Of a stretch of 64,000 bases of DNA, positions 1 to 7,601 are shown in pieces (positions within the stretch are counted from its first letter, which is position 1; every line of letters begins with the position of its first letter). This stretch comes from Castellaniella sp. GTDB lineage: Bacteria; Pseudomonadota; Gammaproteobacteria; Burkholderiales; Burkholderiaceae_B. The stretch is from assembly GCF_034675845.1 (NCBI RefSeq), contig NZ_JAUCCU010000001.1, forward strand, positions 1,984,001 through 2,048,000. Direction: 5' to 3'. Below the pieces are notes generated by a model. That model had not been told where the DNA came from. It did no database searches and saw nothing but the letters and a program-made list of their open reading frames with translations. The position numbers and the translations under genes are program-made.

Positions 1-199
1 GGATCGTGCCCGGCGTCTGTTGGCGCGAGGCGACGACCCCCAGGAAGTTCTGGAATACTTGGCCTATAGCCTGACGCATAAATACATGCATGGGCCGCTG
101 TCGGCACTGAACCGCAGCGAGGGCGCAGAGCGCGACCAGATGCTGGCCTTGCTGCCGCGCCTGCTGCCCGAGGCTGGTACTACTACGCGTCGCCGGTAG
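1..199 (+). CDS. hemA: Glutamyl-tRNA reductase, C-terminal fragment
   Basis: Only the last 65 codons are present; the reading frame enters from the left edge (first full codon at base 2) and stops at TAG 197-199. The peptide has the C-terminal dimerisation-domain signature of HemA, with 'LAYSLTHKYMHGPLSALNR' matching the family pattern LTxKLLHxPTxxLR. HemA reduces Glu-tRNA(Glu) to glutamate-1-semialdehyde in the C5 haem pathway. The hemA-prfA-prmC order downstream is typical of proteobacteria and supports the call. The catalytic and NADPH domains lie outside the window, so nothing can be said about their integrity. Confidence 0.88.
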   Translation, partial: DRARRLLARGDDPQEVLEYLAYSLTHKYMHGPLSALNRSEGAERDQMLALLPRLLPEAGTTTRRR

Positions 200-204
200 C
201 GACG
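188..204 (+). other. Small hairpin over the hemA stop codon
   Basis: CGTCGC (188-193) and GCGACG (199-204) form a 6-bp stem with a 5-nt loop that contains part of the hemA stop codon. No T-tract follows, so it is not a convincing terminator. It lies between hemA and prfA, which are normally co-transcribed. Confidence 0.25.
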
Positions 205-286
205 CTGTCCCTTTGCCTGTCTGTCGATCCGCCTGCCGATGCAGCGGATCGTGCCTTTTTCAACCCCCAAAACCCTCCCTCTCCCT

Positions 287-1367
287 ATGAAAATCTCGAT
301 GCGCAGCCGTCTGGAACAGCTTAGTCACCGCTTGGCGGAAATCGACGCCATGCTGGCTGAACCGGATGGTGCCGACGACATGGATCGATTTCGCAAGCTG
401 ACCCGCGAACGCGCCGAGCTTGAGCCGGTGGTCGAGGTCTTTACCGCCTGGGAACGAGTCTGCGCCGATCAGGAAACCGCCCGCGAGATGCTGGCTGACC
501 CTGATATGAAGGAGCTGGCCCAGGAAGAGCTGGCCGGGGCTGATGAACGCATGCAACAACTGGAATCCGATCTGCAGATCTTGCTGCTGCCCAAGGACCC
601 CGATGATGATCGCAGCGTTTTTCTGGAAATTCGCGCAGGGACGGGGGGGGGACGAGAGCGCGCTGTTTGCCGGAGATTTGCTGCGCATGTATGCCCGTTA
701 TGCCGAAACCCGGGGCTGGCGGGTCGAGCTCATCTCCGAGAGTCCGGCTGAGATCGGGGGCTACAAAGAAGTCATTGCCCACATCGAGGGCGATGGCGTG
801 TACGGTCAACTGAAATTTGAGTCCGGCGCGCATCGTGTGCAACGAGTGCCGGAGACCGAGTCCCAGGGCCGGGTGCATACATCGGCCTGCACGGTGGCGG
901 TGATGCCCGAGGCCGATGCCCAGTCGGATATTCAGATCAACGCCAACGATCTGAGGATTGATACTTTTCGCGCCAGCGGGGCAGGCGGGCAGCATATCAA
1001 CAAGACCGATTCGGCGGTGCGTATCACGCACTTGCCCACGGGGCTGGTGGTCGAATGTCAGGATGACCGTTCACAGCATCGCAATAAGGATAAGGCCATG
1101 CAGGTGCTGGCGGCACGTCTGAAAGACCGCCAGCAGCAGGAAGTCCATGCCCGCGAGGCCGCCCAACGCAAAAGCCTGGTGGGTTCGGGCGATCGGTCCG
1201 AACGCATTCGCACGTATAACTTTCCCCAGGGGCGGATGACCGATCACCGCATCAATCTGACCCTGTATAAGCTTGCCCAGATCATGGATGGTGATTTGAC
1301 CGAGCTGACCAATGCCCTGCTGGCCGAACATCAGGCCGAGCAACTGGCCGCCCTGGCGCTGGACTGA
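287..1367 (+). CDS. prfA: Peptide chain release factor 1, interrupted by a frameshift
   Basis: RF1 recognises UAA/UAG and triggers peptide release on the ribosome. The start is placed at 287 (MKISMRSRLEQL), matching the usual RF1 N-terminus. The first frame runs through 'LLLPKDPDDDRSVFLEIRAG' to the G run at 643-651, after which it reads nonsense and ends at 751. The remainder continues in another frame: 'GGDESALFAGDLLRMYARYA', the codon-recognition tripeptide PET in 'VQRVPETESQGR', the catalytic GGQ in 'GAGGQHINKTDS' (about base 984), and the stop at 1365-1367. Eight G's (ACG GGG GGG GAC) would keep the frame; nine are present, so there is one extra G. RF1 is essential in most bacteria, so a homopolymer sequencing error is the likeliest cause, with slippage or phase variation as alternatives. 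The gene is otherwise full length (about 359 residues). Confidence 0.9.
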
Positions 1368-1372
1368 TCCGC

Positions 1373-2194
1373 ATGAGCCCCAGCCTGCGCACTTGCCTGG
1401 CCGCCAGTCCTTTGCCGCGCCTGGAGTTTCAGATGTTATGGCAGCAGGTGCTGGGTGTGTCGCGGGCGTGGTTGCTGGCGCATGATACTGACCCCCTGAG
1501 CCCAGCCGCACTGGCTGCTTATCAAGTCCTGGAGGCTCGCCGGGTGGCGGGCGAGCCCATGGCGTATATCCTGGGCCATCGGGAATTCTGGGGGCGAGAC
1601 TTCCAGGTGACGCCCGCCGTGCTGATTCCCCGGCCAGAGACTGAGTTTTTAGTCGAATGCGCCTTGAATGCCATTGCCGATACTGCTGGCCCCCACGTGC
1701 TGGATCTGGGGACGGGCAGTGGCATCGTGGCGATTTCCATTGCCCTGGATCGCCCGGATGCCCAGGTTCAGGCAACGGATCTGAGCCTGGATGCCCTGAA
1801 AATCGCTCAAATGAACGCACGCAGTCTAGGGGCAAAGCTATTGTTTTCCCACGGGAATTGGTACGATAGTCAGTTGGGTTCGAAGCGTTATCACCTGATT
1901 GTCTCGAACCCGCCCTATATCGACGCACAGGATACCCACCTGGTGCAGGGTGATCTGCGCTTTGAGCCTGTCACCGCCCTCACGGATGGTGCCGATGGGC
2001 TGGATGCCCTGCGCTGTATCGTGCAAGGCGCCCCCGGGCATTTGTTGCCGGGTGGGGCCTTGTGTGTTGAACACGGTTGGGACCAAGCCGCCCCAGTGCG
2101 GACTTTGTTTCAGACGATGGGCTTTATCGCAGTTGCCAGCCTGCGGGATCTGGCTGGCATCGAACGCATTACCTGGGGCCGCTGGCCGGCCTGA
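1373..2194 (+). CDS. prmC: Release factor glutamine methyltransferase
   Basis: PrmC (HemK) methylates the GGQ glutamine of RF1 and RF2 using S-adenosylmethionine. The 273-residue product has the N-terminal helical domain, the SAM-binding motif DLGTGSG at about residues 111-117, and the N5-glutamine methyltransferase signature NPPY at 179-182, the part that holds the substrate amide. Family length is about 275. It starts 5 bases after the prfA stop, so the enzyme and its substrate are probably co-expressed. The ATG at 1373 gives the usual N-terminus. Confidence 0.95.
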   Translation: MSPSLRTCLAASPLPRLEFQMLWQQVLGVSRAWLLAHDTDPLSPAALAAYQVLEARRVAGEPMAYILGHREFWGRDFQVTPAVLIPRPETEFLVECALNAIADTAGPHVLDLGTGSGIVAISIALDRPDAQVQATDLSLDALKIAQMNARSLGAKLLFSHGNWYDSQLGSKRYHLIVSNPPYIDAQDTHLVQGDLRFEPVTALTDGADGLDALRCIVQGAPGHLLPGGALCVEHGWDQAAPVRTLFQTMGFIAVASLRDLAGIERITWGRWPA

Positions 2195-2213
2195 ACTTTA
2201 CACAGAGACCACC

Positions 2214-2555
2214 ATGAGCGAAGCAGTGCAATCCGAAGTCCACAACTTCATCCGCGAGACCGTCACCAGTCACCCTATCGTCCTTTTCATGAAGGGTACG
2301 GCACAGTTTCCGCAATGCGGATTTTCCGGACGTGCCATTCAGATCCTGAAGGAAATCGGCGTCACCAAGCTGGTCACCGTCAATGTGCTCGAGGACGCCG
2401 AGGTCCGCCAGGGCATCAAGGACTACGCCAGCTGGCCCACAATTCCCCAGCTCTACGTCAAGGGCGAATTCGTTGGCGGCACCGACATCATGAACGAACT
2501 GCACGCCAGCGGCGAACTGGCCACTTTGATCAAGGACGCCGGGGCCATTGAATAA
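2214..2555 (+). CDS. grxD: Monothiol glutaredoxin (Grx4 type)
   Basis: Grx4 proteins bind and transfer 2Fe-2S clusters with glutathione and BolA-type partners. The 113-residue product has the monothiol active site CGFS at residues 35-38, the glutathione-binding 'WPTIPQLYVKGEFVGG' segment and the GGTDI turn. The start at ATG 2214 is 19 bases after prmC. A longer reading frame is open upstream from 1899, but it merely overlaps prmC and has no homology there. Its stop codon overlaps the ubiX start. Confidence 0.95.
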   Translation: MSEAVQSEVHNFIRETVTSHPIVLFMKGTAQFPQCGFSGRAIQILKEIGVTKLVTVNVLEDAEVRQGIKDYASWPTIPQLYVKGEFVGGTDIMNELHASGELATLIKDAGAIE

Positions 2556-3163
2556 TGGCCCAGCCGCGTCGGCTGGCAGTTGGTATCAGCGGGGCCACGG
2601 GGGCGCAATATGCCCTGCGTCTGCTGGTTTTGGCACGCACCCAGGGGATTGAAACCCATCTGGTGGTATCGCCCTCGGGCGTGCTCAATATCCGCCATGA
2701 ACTCGGCCTTAACCGCCAGGACGTGCATGCCTTGGCTGACCATGTCTATAGCCCGCGCGATGTCGGTGCAACGCTGGCCAGCGGCAGTTTTTCCACCATG
2801 GGCATGGTCGTCGTGCCATGCTCCATGCGGACGCTGGCGGCGGTCGCCCATGGGCTGTCCGACAATCTTATTACCCGGGCAGCGGATGTCACCCTCAAGG
2901 AACGCCGCCGTCTGGTGTTGATGGTGCGCGAAACGCCATTTAATTTGGCGCACTTGCGCAACATGACTGCTGTCACCGAGATGGGCGGGGTGATTTTCCC
3001 TCCATTGCCGGCGTTTTACATGCGCCCAACCAGTCTTGATGAGATGATCGATCACACGGTTATCCGGGTGCTGGATCTGTTCGATATTCATGTGCCTGGC
3101 CCGCGCTGGGAGGGCATGGATGCTCCCAGTAAGCAAACTGGGCAGGCTTTCAATACAATCTGA
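2555..3163 (+). CDS. ubiX: Flavin prenyltransferase UbiX
   Basis: UbiX makes prenylated FMN, the cofactor of the UbiD decarboxylase in ubiquinone synthesis and of related aromatic decarboxylases. The 202-residue product has the N-terminal FMN-binding 'GISGATGAQYALRLL', the central 'VVPCSMRTLAAVAHG' segment typical of the family, and the C-terminal 'GGVIFPPLPAFYMRPTSLDE'. The ATG at 2555 shares its first base with the grxD stop (TAATG), indicating translational coupling. No ubiD is present in the window. The related name Pad1 is possible, but length and context favour UbiX. Confidence 0.93.
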   Translation: MAQPRRLAVGISGATGAQYALRLLVLARTQGIETHLVVSPSGVLNIRHELGLNRQDVHALADHVYSPRDVGATLASGSFSTMGMVVVPCSMRTLAAVAHGLSDNLITRAADVTLKERRRLVLMVRETPFNLAHLRNMTAVTEMGGVIFPPLPAFYMRPTSLDEMIDHTVIRVLDLFDIHVPGPRWEGMDAPSKQTGQAFNTI

Positions 3164-3192
3164 TCCGTTCAAGACTCTTTTTCGATAGCCCC

Positions 3193-4392
3193 ATGATCAA
3201 GAAGGTTCCGATTGCTCAGTTGCGTACTGGCATGTATATCCAGGATTTGGGTGGGTCATTTCTGACGCATGGATTCTGGCGTTCGCGTTTCCTGGTTTCC
3301 AATGATCGCAAGCTGCGCAAGCTGCATGAGTCCAACCTGGAGTGGGTGCTGATTGATACCAATCGCGGCTTGGACACGGCAGATGCTGATCCAGCCGCAC
3401 AGGCGGCCGCGGCTACTGCTGTTCAGATCAGTGCGCCCGTGGTGTCTGCGGCCGAGGCCGAAAAGCAATCCTTTGATGATGCCCGGGAAATCATTGACGA
3501 GTCTCGCGAGCAAGTCCAGCAGTTGTTTGGCGATGTCGACGTGGGCGGTCGTATCGATCTGACCCAGTTGCAGGGCTTGGTGCAGGAGATGTCGGACTCC
3601 ATCGATGGGCACCCGGATGCGTTGACCAGCCTGTCGCGCCTGAAAAAGGCCGATCAATACCTATATGCGCATTCGGTGGCAGTGGCCGCCCTGATGACTT
3701 CTTTGGCGCGTGCCATGCGCCTATCAGAGGCGCATGTGCGCATGGCGGGAATGGCGGGACTGCTGCACGATATCGGTAAAATCCGCGATCCTGCAGAGAT
3801 GGCCGGCAAGGCAGGCCGCATTATCCAGGCTCCGCAGGAAATTCTGCATCGGCACCCAGAGGCAGGCGCGGCGGTGTTGCGGGCCGATCCCTCGGTTCCA
3901 CCCGAGGTCATCGAAGTCTGTCTGCACCACCACGAACGCATGGACGGCACGGGTTTTCCCGACAAGCTGGCGGGCAAGCAAATCGGCCTGCTGTCGCGGA
4001 TGGCGGCCATCTGCAATTTTTACGATGAAATGACGTCCAGCCAGCCCTATCGCAAAGGCTGGGACCCCGCCTTTGCCCTGTATAAAATGCTGAAGTCCGA
4101 AGGGCAGTTCGATATGGATGTGTTGGGGGCTTTTGTGCGGGCAATGGGACGCTATCCCGTGGGTTCCATCATCAGTCTGATCAATAGCGAACTGGGCTTG
4201 GTCGTGGCCCAAAACCCCGATCTGCCCGAGCAGCCCATCGTCAAGGTTTTCTACTCTATCCGCTGGGCGCATGCCATCCCCGAACGTCGGGTGGATTTGT
4301 CCGATCCTGACTGCGGCAGTGGCGTGCTACCGGTGCGTGCGCCGGTGGATTGGGCGCAGTCCGGCCTGCCTGTGCCGCCGATTATGGGCTAG
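3193..4392 (+). CDS. HD-GYP domain protein, probable cyclic-di-GMP phosphodiesterase
   Basis: A 399-residue cytoplasmic protein. The N-terminal ~120 residues ('MIKKVPIAQLRTGMYIQDLG') match the DUF3391 region commonly fused to HD-GYP domains. The catalytic part has HDIGK at 192-196 and 'HHERMDGTGFP' at about 246-256. HD-GYP domains hydrolyse c-di-GMP at a two- or three-metal site. The GYP motif reads G-F-P here; the metal-binding His/Asp residues look intact, so activity is plausible but the GYP-dependent function may differ. The gene is 29 bases after ubiX and converges with the MFS gene, overlapping it by 4 bases. No sensor domain or membrane segment is apparent. Confidence 0.85.
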   Translation: MIKKVPIAQLRTGMYIQDLGGSFLTHGFWRSRFLVSNDRKLRKLHESNLEWVLIDTNRGLDTADADPAAQAAAATAVQISAPVVSAAEAEKQSFDDAREIIDESREQVQQLFGDVDVGGRIDLTQLQGLVQEMSDSIDGHPDALTSLSRLKKADQYLYAHSVAVAALMTSLARAMRLSEAHVRMAGMAGLLHDIGKIRDPAEMAGKAGRIIQAPQEILHRHPEAGAAVLRADPSVPPEVIEVCLHHHERMDGTGFPDKLAGKQIGLLSRMAAICNFYDEMTSSQPYRKGWDPAFALYKMLKSEGQFDMDVLGAFVRAMGRYPVGSIISLINSELGLVVAQNPDLPEQPIVKVFYSIRWAHAIPERRVDLSDPDCGSGVLPVRAPVDWAQSGLPVPPIMG

Positions 4393-5579
4393 ACCAACGG
4401 CCGCCCGCGCGGTAGCCAGCGCCAGAACATCCAGGCGGCCACCATGCCCAGGCTGCCAACGGCCACGATGCCGCTGGCCAACGAGGCGACGGCGGTCAGG
4501 CCGGACAGCAGCAATGGCCCGCCACTGCCGCCGATGTCGGTGATCTGCCGCCAGATGCCCAGAAAGACAGTGCGACCTGCCGCAGGTGACGCATCCGCGC
4601 CTATCGTCATGACAATGCCCGATCCGATGCCATTGCCAAAACCCAGGGCCAGGCACACGATCAACAAGCTGACCCAGTCGCTGGTCAAGGGGATCGCCAT
4701 CATGCTCAGTCCCATGACTAGCATGCAGGGCAGTGCGACCCACAATCGCCCATGGATATCCATGACGCGCCCAGCGGGATAAAACAGCAGCATGTCCACC
4801 GCCCCCATCAAACCGTAGATCATGGCGGTGGTGGCGGCATCCAGGCCGATGTGATCGGCCCAGAGCGGAATCACGATCTGGCGGCAGGCGCGCAGGGCAG
4901 CCACCAGCGCCGTACCGATTCCCAGGGTCAGCAGGACGTGAGCATGTTGTCTGGCCATGGCCGACATGCTGAGCCTGGGGGCGGGTTTCCCGATGGAACT
5001 GGTTTTGGGCGCCAGGTCAGGGACCGCCAGGGACACCAGGCCTGCGCCCAGCATGGCGAGCGCCGCTACCCAATACGCTCCCGACAGGCCCATGAAATGG
5101 ATGGCTCCCGCGCTGGCAAAAGGCCCGACAAACATGCCGATGCGCATGGTGCCGCCCAGCGTGGACATGGCTCGGGCGCGCATGTGCAGCGGCACTGCCT
5201 CGACCAGATAGGTTTGGCGGGCCAGCAAGAACACGGCGCTGGCCAGCCCTACCATGAACACCCCCAGCCCGAGCAGCCAGGGGCTGTTTGCCAGCAGGCA
5301 CAGAATCAGCCCCAACAGGCTGAAGATCGCTGCGCCTACCATGGCGCGGCGTTCGCCATAGCGGGTGGCGAGTGCTGCTGCGGGAAGGTTGGCCAATAGC
5401 GATCCGACCCCGACCAATGCAACGATCAGCCCGGCAGTGGCCGAGCTGGCGCCCAGATCGCGGGCGCTGAGGGCCAAAATGGGGAAGATGGCACCTTCGC
5501 CAAAACCGAACAACAGGGAAGGGCCAAAGGCCGGCAGGGCGATAGCACGCAGGCTGAAATGATCGGGGGAGGTGGGCAC
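4389..5579 (-). CDS. Major facilitator superfamily transporter
   Basis: A 396-residue hydrophobic protein with about 12 predicted membrane segments, beginning 'FGPSLLFGFGEGAIFPILAL', and MFS-like loops such as 'ALATRYGERRAMVGAAIFS' (the loop-2/3 basic motif after TM2). This suggests a drug- or metabolite-type MFS permease; the substrate cannot be read from sequence. The start is a GTG (5577-5579) with no purine-rich ribosome-binding site just upstream, so the exact N-terminus is uncertain. It converges with the HD-GYP gene, the two stop regions overlapping by 4 bases. Confidence 0.85.
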   Translation of the reverse strand: MPTSPDHFSLRAIALPAFGPSLLFGFGEGAIFPILALSARDLGASSATAGLIVALVGVGSLLANLPAAALATRYGERRAMVGAAIFSLLGLILCLLANSPWLLGLGVFMVGLASAVFLLARQTYLVEAVPLHMRARAMSTLGGTMRIGMFVGPFASAGAIHFMGLSGAYWVAALAMLGAGLVSLAVPDLAPKTSSIGKPAPRLSMSAMARQHAHVLLTLGIGTALVAALRACRQIVIPLWADHIGLDAATTAMIYGLMGAVDMLLFYPAGRVMDIHGRLWVALPCMLVMGLSMMAIPLTSDWVSLLIVCLALGFGNGIGSGIVMTIGADASPAAGRTVFLGIWRQITDIGGSGGPLLLSGLTAVASLASGIVAVGSLGMVAAWMFWRWLPRGRPLV

Positions 5580-5769
5580 GGCACGATGGAGGAAAAGGAA
5601 TATTTCATTGTCTCACAGTGCTTGTCGCAGAGTGTATTAGGCCTGAATGATCGGTGTTATTACCGATTGTGCTGAATAGCGGAAAAGGCGCAAAATTCCT
5701 GAGCTCTCGTTTCAATTAAAAAACGGTAAAAAAACCGGGATTTATCTTAACTCTTAGGGGCTCTCTCTC
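5580..5769. promoter_or_regulatory. Divergent control region of the MFS and TRAP genes, with an inverted repeat
   Basis: This 190-bp stretch has no gene and is locally AT-rich (about 5640-5760). It contains a perfect 6-bp inverted repeat, ATCGGT (5650-5655) and ACCGAT (5662-5667), with a 6-base spacer, which could be an operator. No unambiguous -35/-10 pair is visible. No regulator gene is adjacent, so the binding protein is unknown. Confidence 0.35.
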
Positions 5770-6864
5770 ATGCAACGTCGTTCCTTTCTCAAGAAGGCCG
5801 CCTTTGGCGTGGCCGCTGGCGGCACCACCTTGGCCGCTCCCGCCTTCGCCCAAGAATCTCCCACCCTTAGCTGGCGCCTGGCGTCCAGTTTCCCTCGCAG
5901 TGCCGACGCCATCTATTCGGGTGGTGAGCACCTGGCCAAATATGTGTCCGAAGCCACGGATGGAAAATTCCAGATTCGCGTCTTCCCCGGCGGCGAACTC
6001 CTGCCTGCCCTGGGCGTGCTGGATGGCGTGCAAAACGGAACCGTCGAATGCGGCCACACGGCGTCTTACTATTACTACGGCAAAGACCCCGCCCTGTGCT
6101 TTGACGGTGCGGTGCCGTTTGGCCTGAACACTCGCCAGTACAATGCCTGGATGCGCAAGGGCAATGGCACCACGCTGCTGCGAGAACTCTTCGCGAAATT
6201 CAATATCGTCAACTTTCCCTGCGGCTATACAGGCACCCAGATGGGCGGCTGGTTCCGCAAGGAAGTCAAAACCGTCGAAGACCTGCAGGGCCTTAAATTC
6301 CGCACCGCTGCGTTTGCCGGTGCCGTGTTGATGAAACTCGGCGTGGTGCCGCAGCAGATTGCCGGGGGGGATATCTATCCTTCCCTGGAAAAAGGCACCA
6401 TCGACGCTGCCGAATGGATCGGCCCCTATGACGACGAGAAACTGGGTTTCCACCGCGTGGCTCCGTACTACTATTTCCCCGGTTGGTGGGAAGGCACGCT
6501 GCAGGTGTCCTTGTACGTGAACAAGGACAAATACGAAGCCCTGCCGAAACACTATCAGGCCATTCTGGATCAGGCGACGTCGCTGGCCAGCAACGTCATG
6601 ATCGCCACCTATGACGCCGAAAACCCCAACGCGCTCAAACGCCTGATCGGCGAAGGCGCAAAGCTGCGCGTTTTCCCCAAGCCCGTGATGGATGCCTGCT
6701 ATAAGGCTTCTCAGGAACTGTACGGCGAACTCTCCGCCAAGGACTCCGGCTTCAAGAAAATCTACGAAGACTACAAAGGCTTCCTGGATCACGAAATCCC
6801 CTGGTTCCGTATTGCTGAAGGCAGCTTCGACCAATACATGGCCACGACGGTATCCAATAAATAA
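5770..6864 (+). CDS. TRAP transporter solute-binding protein (DctP family, Tat-exported)
   Basis: Periplasmic receptor of a tripartite ATP-independent transporter, 364 residues. The N-terminus carries a twin-arginine signal (RRSFLKK at residues 3-9) with probable cleavage after APAFA near residue 27. The mature part has the DctP-family fold, including 'ELFAKFNIVNFPCGYTGTQM' and the ligand-contact region 'GLKFRTAAFAGAVLMKLGV', followed by 'GTIDAAEWIGPYDD'. This branch (TakP-like) usually binds 2-oxo acids or other organic acids with a metal; the ligand here is an inference only. The gene heads the dctP-dctQ-dctM operon and is separated from dctQ by two hairpins, as often seen when the binding protein must be made in excess. 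Confidence 0.92.
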   Translation: MQRRSFLKKAAFGVAAGGTTLAAPAFAQESPTLSWRLASSFPRSADAIYSGGEHLAKYVSEATDGKFQIRVFPGGELLPALGVLDGVQNGTVECGHTASYYYYGKDPALCFDGAVPFGLNTRQYNAWMRKGNGTTLLRELFAKFNIVNFPCGYTGTQMGGWFRKEVKTVEDLQGLKFRTAAFAGAVLMKLGVVPQQIAGGDIYPSLEKGTIDAAEWIGPYDDEKLGFHRVAPYYYFPGWWEGTLQVSLYVNKDKYEALPKHYQAILDQATSLASNVMIATYDAENPNALKRLIGEGAKLRVFPKPVMDACYKASQELYGELSAKDSGFKKIYEDYKGFLDHEIPWFRIAEGSFDQYMATTVSNK

Positions 6865-6870
6865 AAGCCA

Positions 6871-6903
6871 TGACGCCTCCCCGGCCCTCCCGGGCCGGCG
6901 TCA
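6871..6903 (+). other. Intercistronic hairpin 1 (dctP-dctQ)
   Basis: TGACGCC (6871-6877) pairs with GGCGTCA (6897-6903); inside, GGCCC (6883-6887) pairs with GGGCC (6892-6896) around a 4-nt loop, leaving a bulge at 6878-6882. It begins 6 bases after the dctP stop. No T-tract follows, so it is more likely an mRNA-stabilising or attenuating structure than a full terminator. Confidence 0.5.
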
Positions 6904-6921
6904 TTAACGTCGGTTCTTGAA

Positions 6922-6947
6922 CTAGCCTCCGCGTAAACGGGGGCTAG
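6922..6947 (+). other. Intercistronic hairpin 2 (dctP-dctQ)
   Basis: CTAGCCTCCG (6922-6931) pairs with CGGGGGCTAG (6938-6947) over 10 bp, including one T-G wobble, with the 6-nt loop CGTAAA. It lies 40 bases upstream of the dctQ start. With hairpin 1 it probably sets the ratio of binding protein to membrane subunits. Confidence 0.5.
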
Positions 6948-6987
6948 CGCGCGTCCGGTTGTTTCAAACTTCTCATTGGCTCTCACC

Positions 6988-7599
6988 ATGAATGTACTCC
7001 TTGCCCTGTCGCGGCTGATCGACTCGATCAATCGCCGCGTGGGTCAGGCGGTGACCTGGTTGATTCTGATTGCCGTGCTCGTCAGCGCCACCAACGCGAC
7101 GGTACGCAAACTATTCAACGTCAGTTCCAACGCTTGGCTCGAATTGCAGTGGTATCTGTTTGGCGGCGTCTTTTTGCTGGCTGCCGGCTACACCCTGCTG
7201 AAAAATGAGCACGTCCGCGTGGACGTGCTGGCTTCGCGCTTTTCCCGCCGCACCCAGGTCTACCTGGAAATCATCGGGACTGTGTTTTTTCTGCTGCCTA
7301 TGGCAGCTTTGATCATGTGGCATTCCTGGCCTTTTTTCATGGATGCTTTCGAAAATATGGAGCAGTCCTCCAATGCCGGAGGCTTGATCCGCTGGCCCGC
7401 CAAGCTCTTGTTGCCGATCGGCTTTGGCTTGTTGTTGGCCGCCGGGATTTCACACCTGATCAAGTGTGTCGGCTTTTTGCAGGGCTTGTGTGCCGACCCC
7501 CGCGAAGTCCACAAGGGTAAATCAGCCGAGGAAGAACTGGCTGAAGAAATCGTCCGCCAGGCCACGCAACGCGAGGTTACCTCGCACAAGGAGGCTTGA
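6988..7599 (+). CDS. TRAP transporter small membrane subunit (DctQ)
   Basis: A 203-residue integral membrane protein with four predicted helices, starting 'MNVLLALSRLIDSINRRVGQ'. The family motifs 'ATVRKLFNVSSNAWLELQW' and 'LKNEHVRVDVL' (the conserved EHVRVD-type loop) are clear. DctQ couples the large DctM channel to the periplasmic receptor. The ATG at 6988 is preferred over an in-frame TTG at 6976. The stop lies just before dctM, with the dctM ribosome-binding site inside its 3' end. Confidence 0.92.
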   Translation: MNVLLALSRLIDSINRRVGQAVTWLILIAVLVSATNATVRKLFNVSSNAWLELQWYLFGGVFLLAAGYTLLKNEHVRVDVLASRFSRRTQVYLEIIGTVFFLLPMAALIMWHSWPFFMDAFENMEQSSNAGGLIRWPAKLLLPIGFGLLLAAGISHLIKCVGFLQGLCADPREVHKGKSAEEELAEEIVRQATQREVTSHKEA

Positions 7600-7601
7600 G
7601 C

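Noticed and set aside
3164..3192. A possible flagellar-type sigma-28 promoter (CAAGACT ... CGATAG) before the HD-GYP gene
   Set aside because: The match to TAAA-N15-GCCGATAA is weak, and the gene is only 29 bases after ubiX, so read-through is the simpler explanation.
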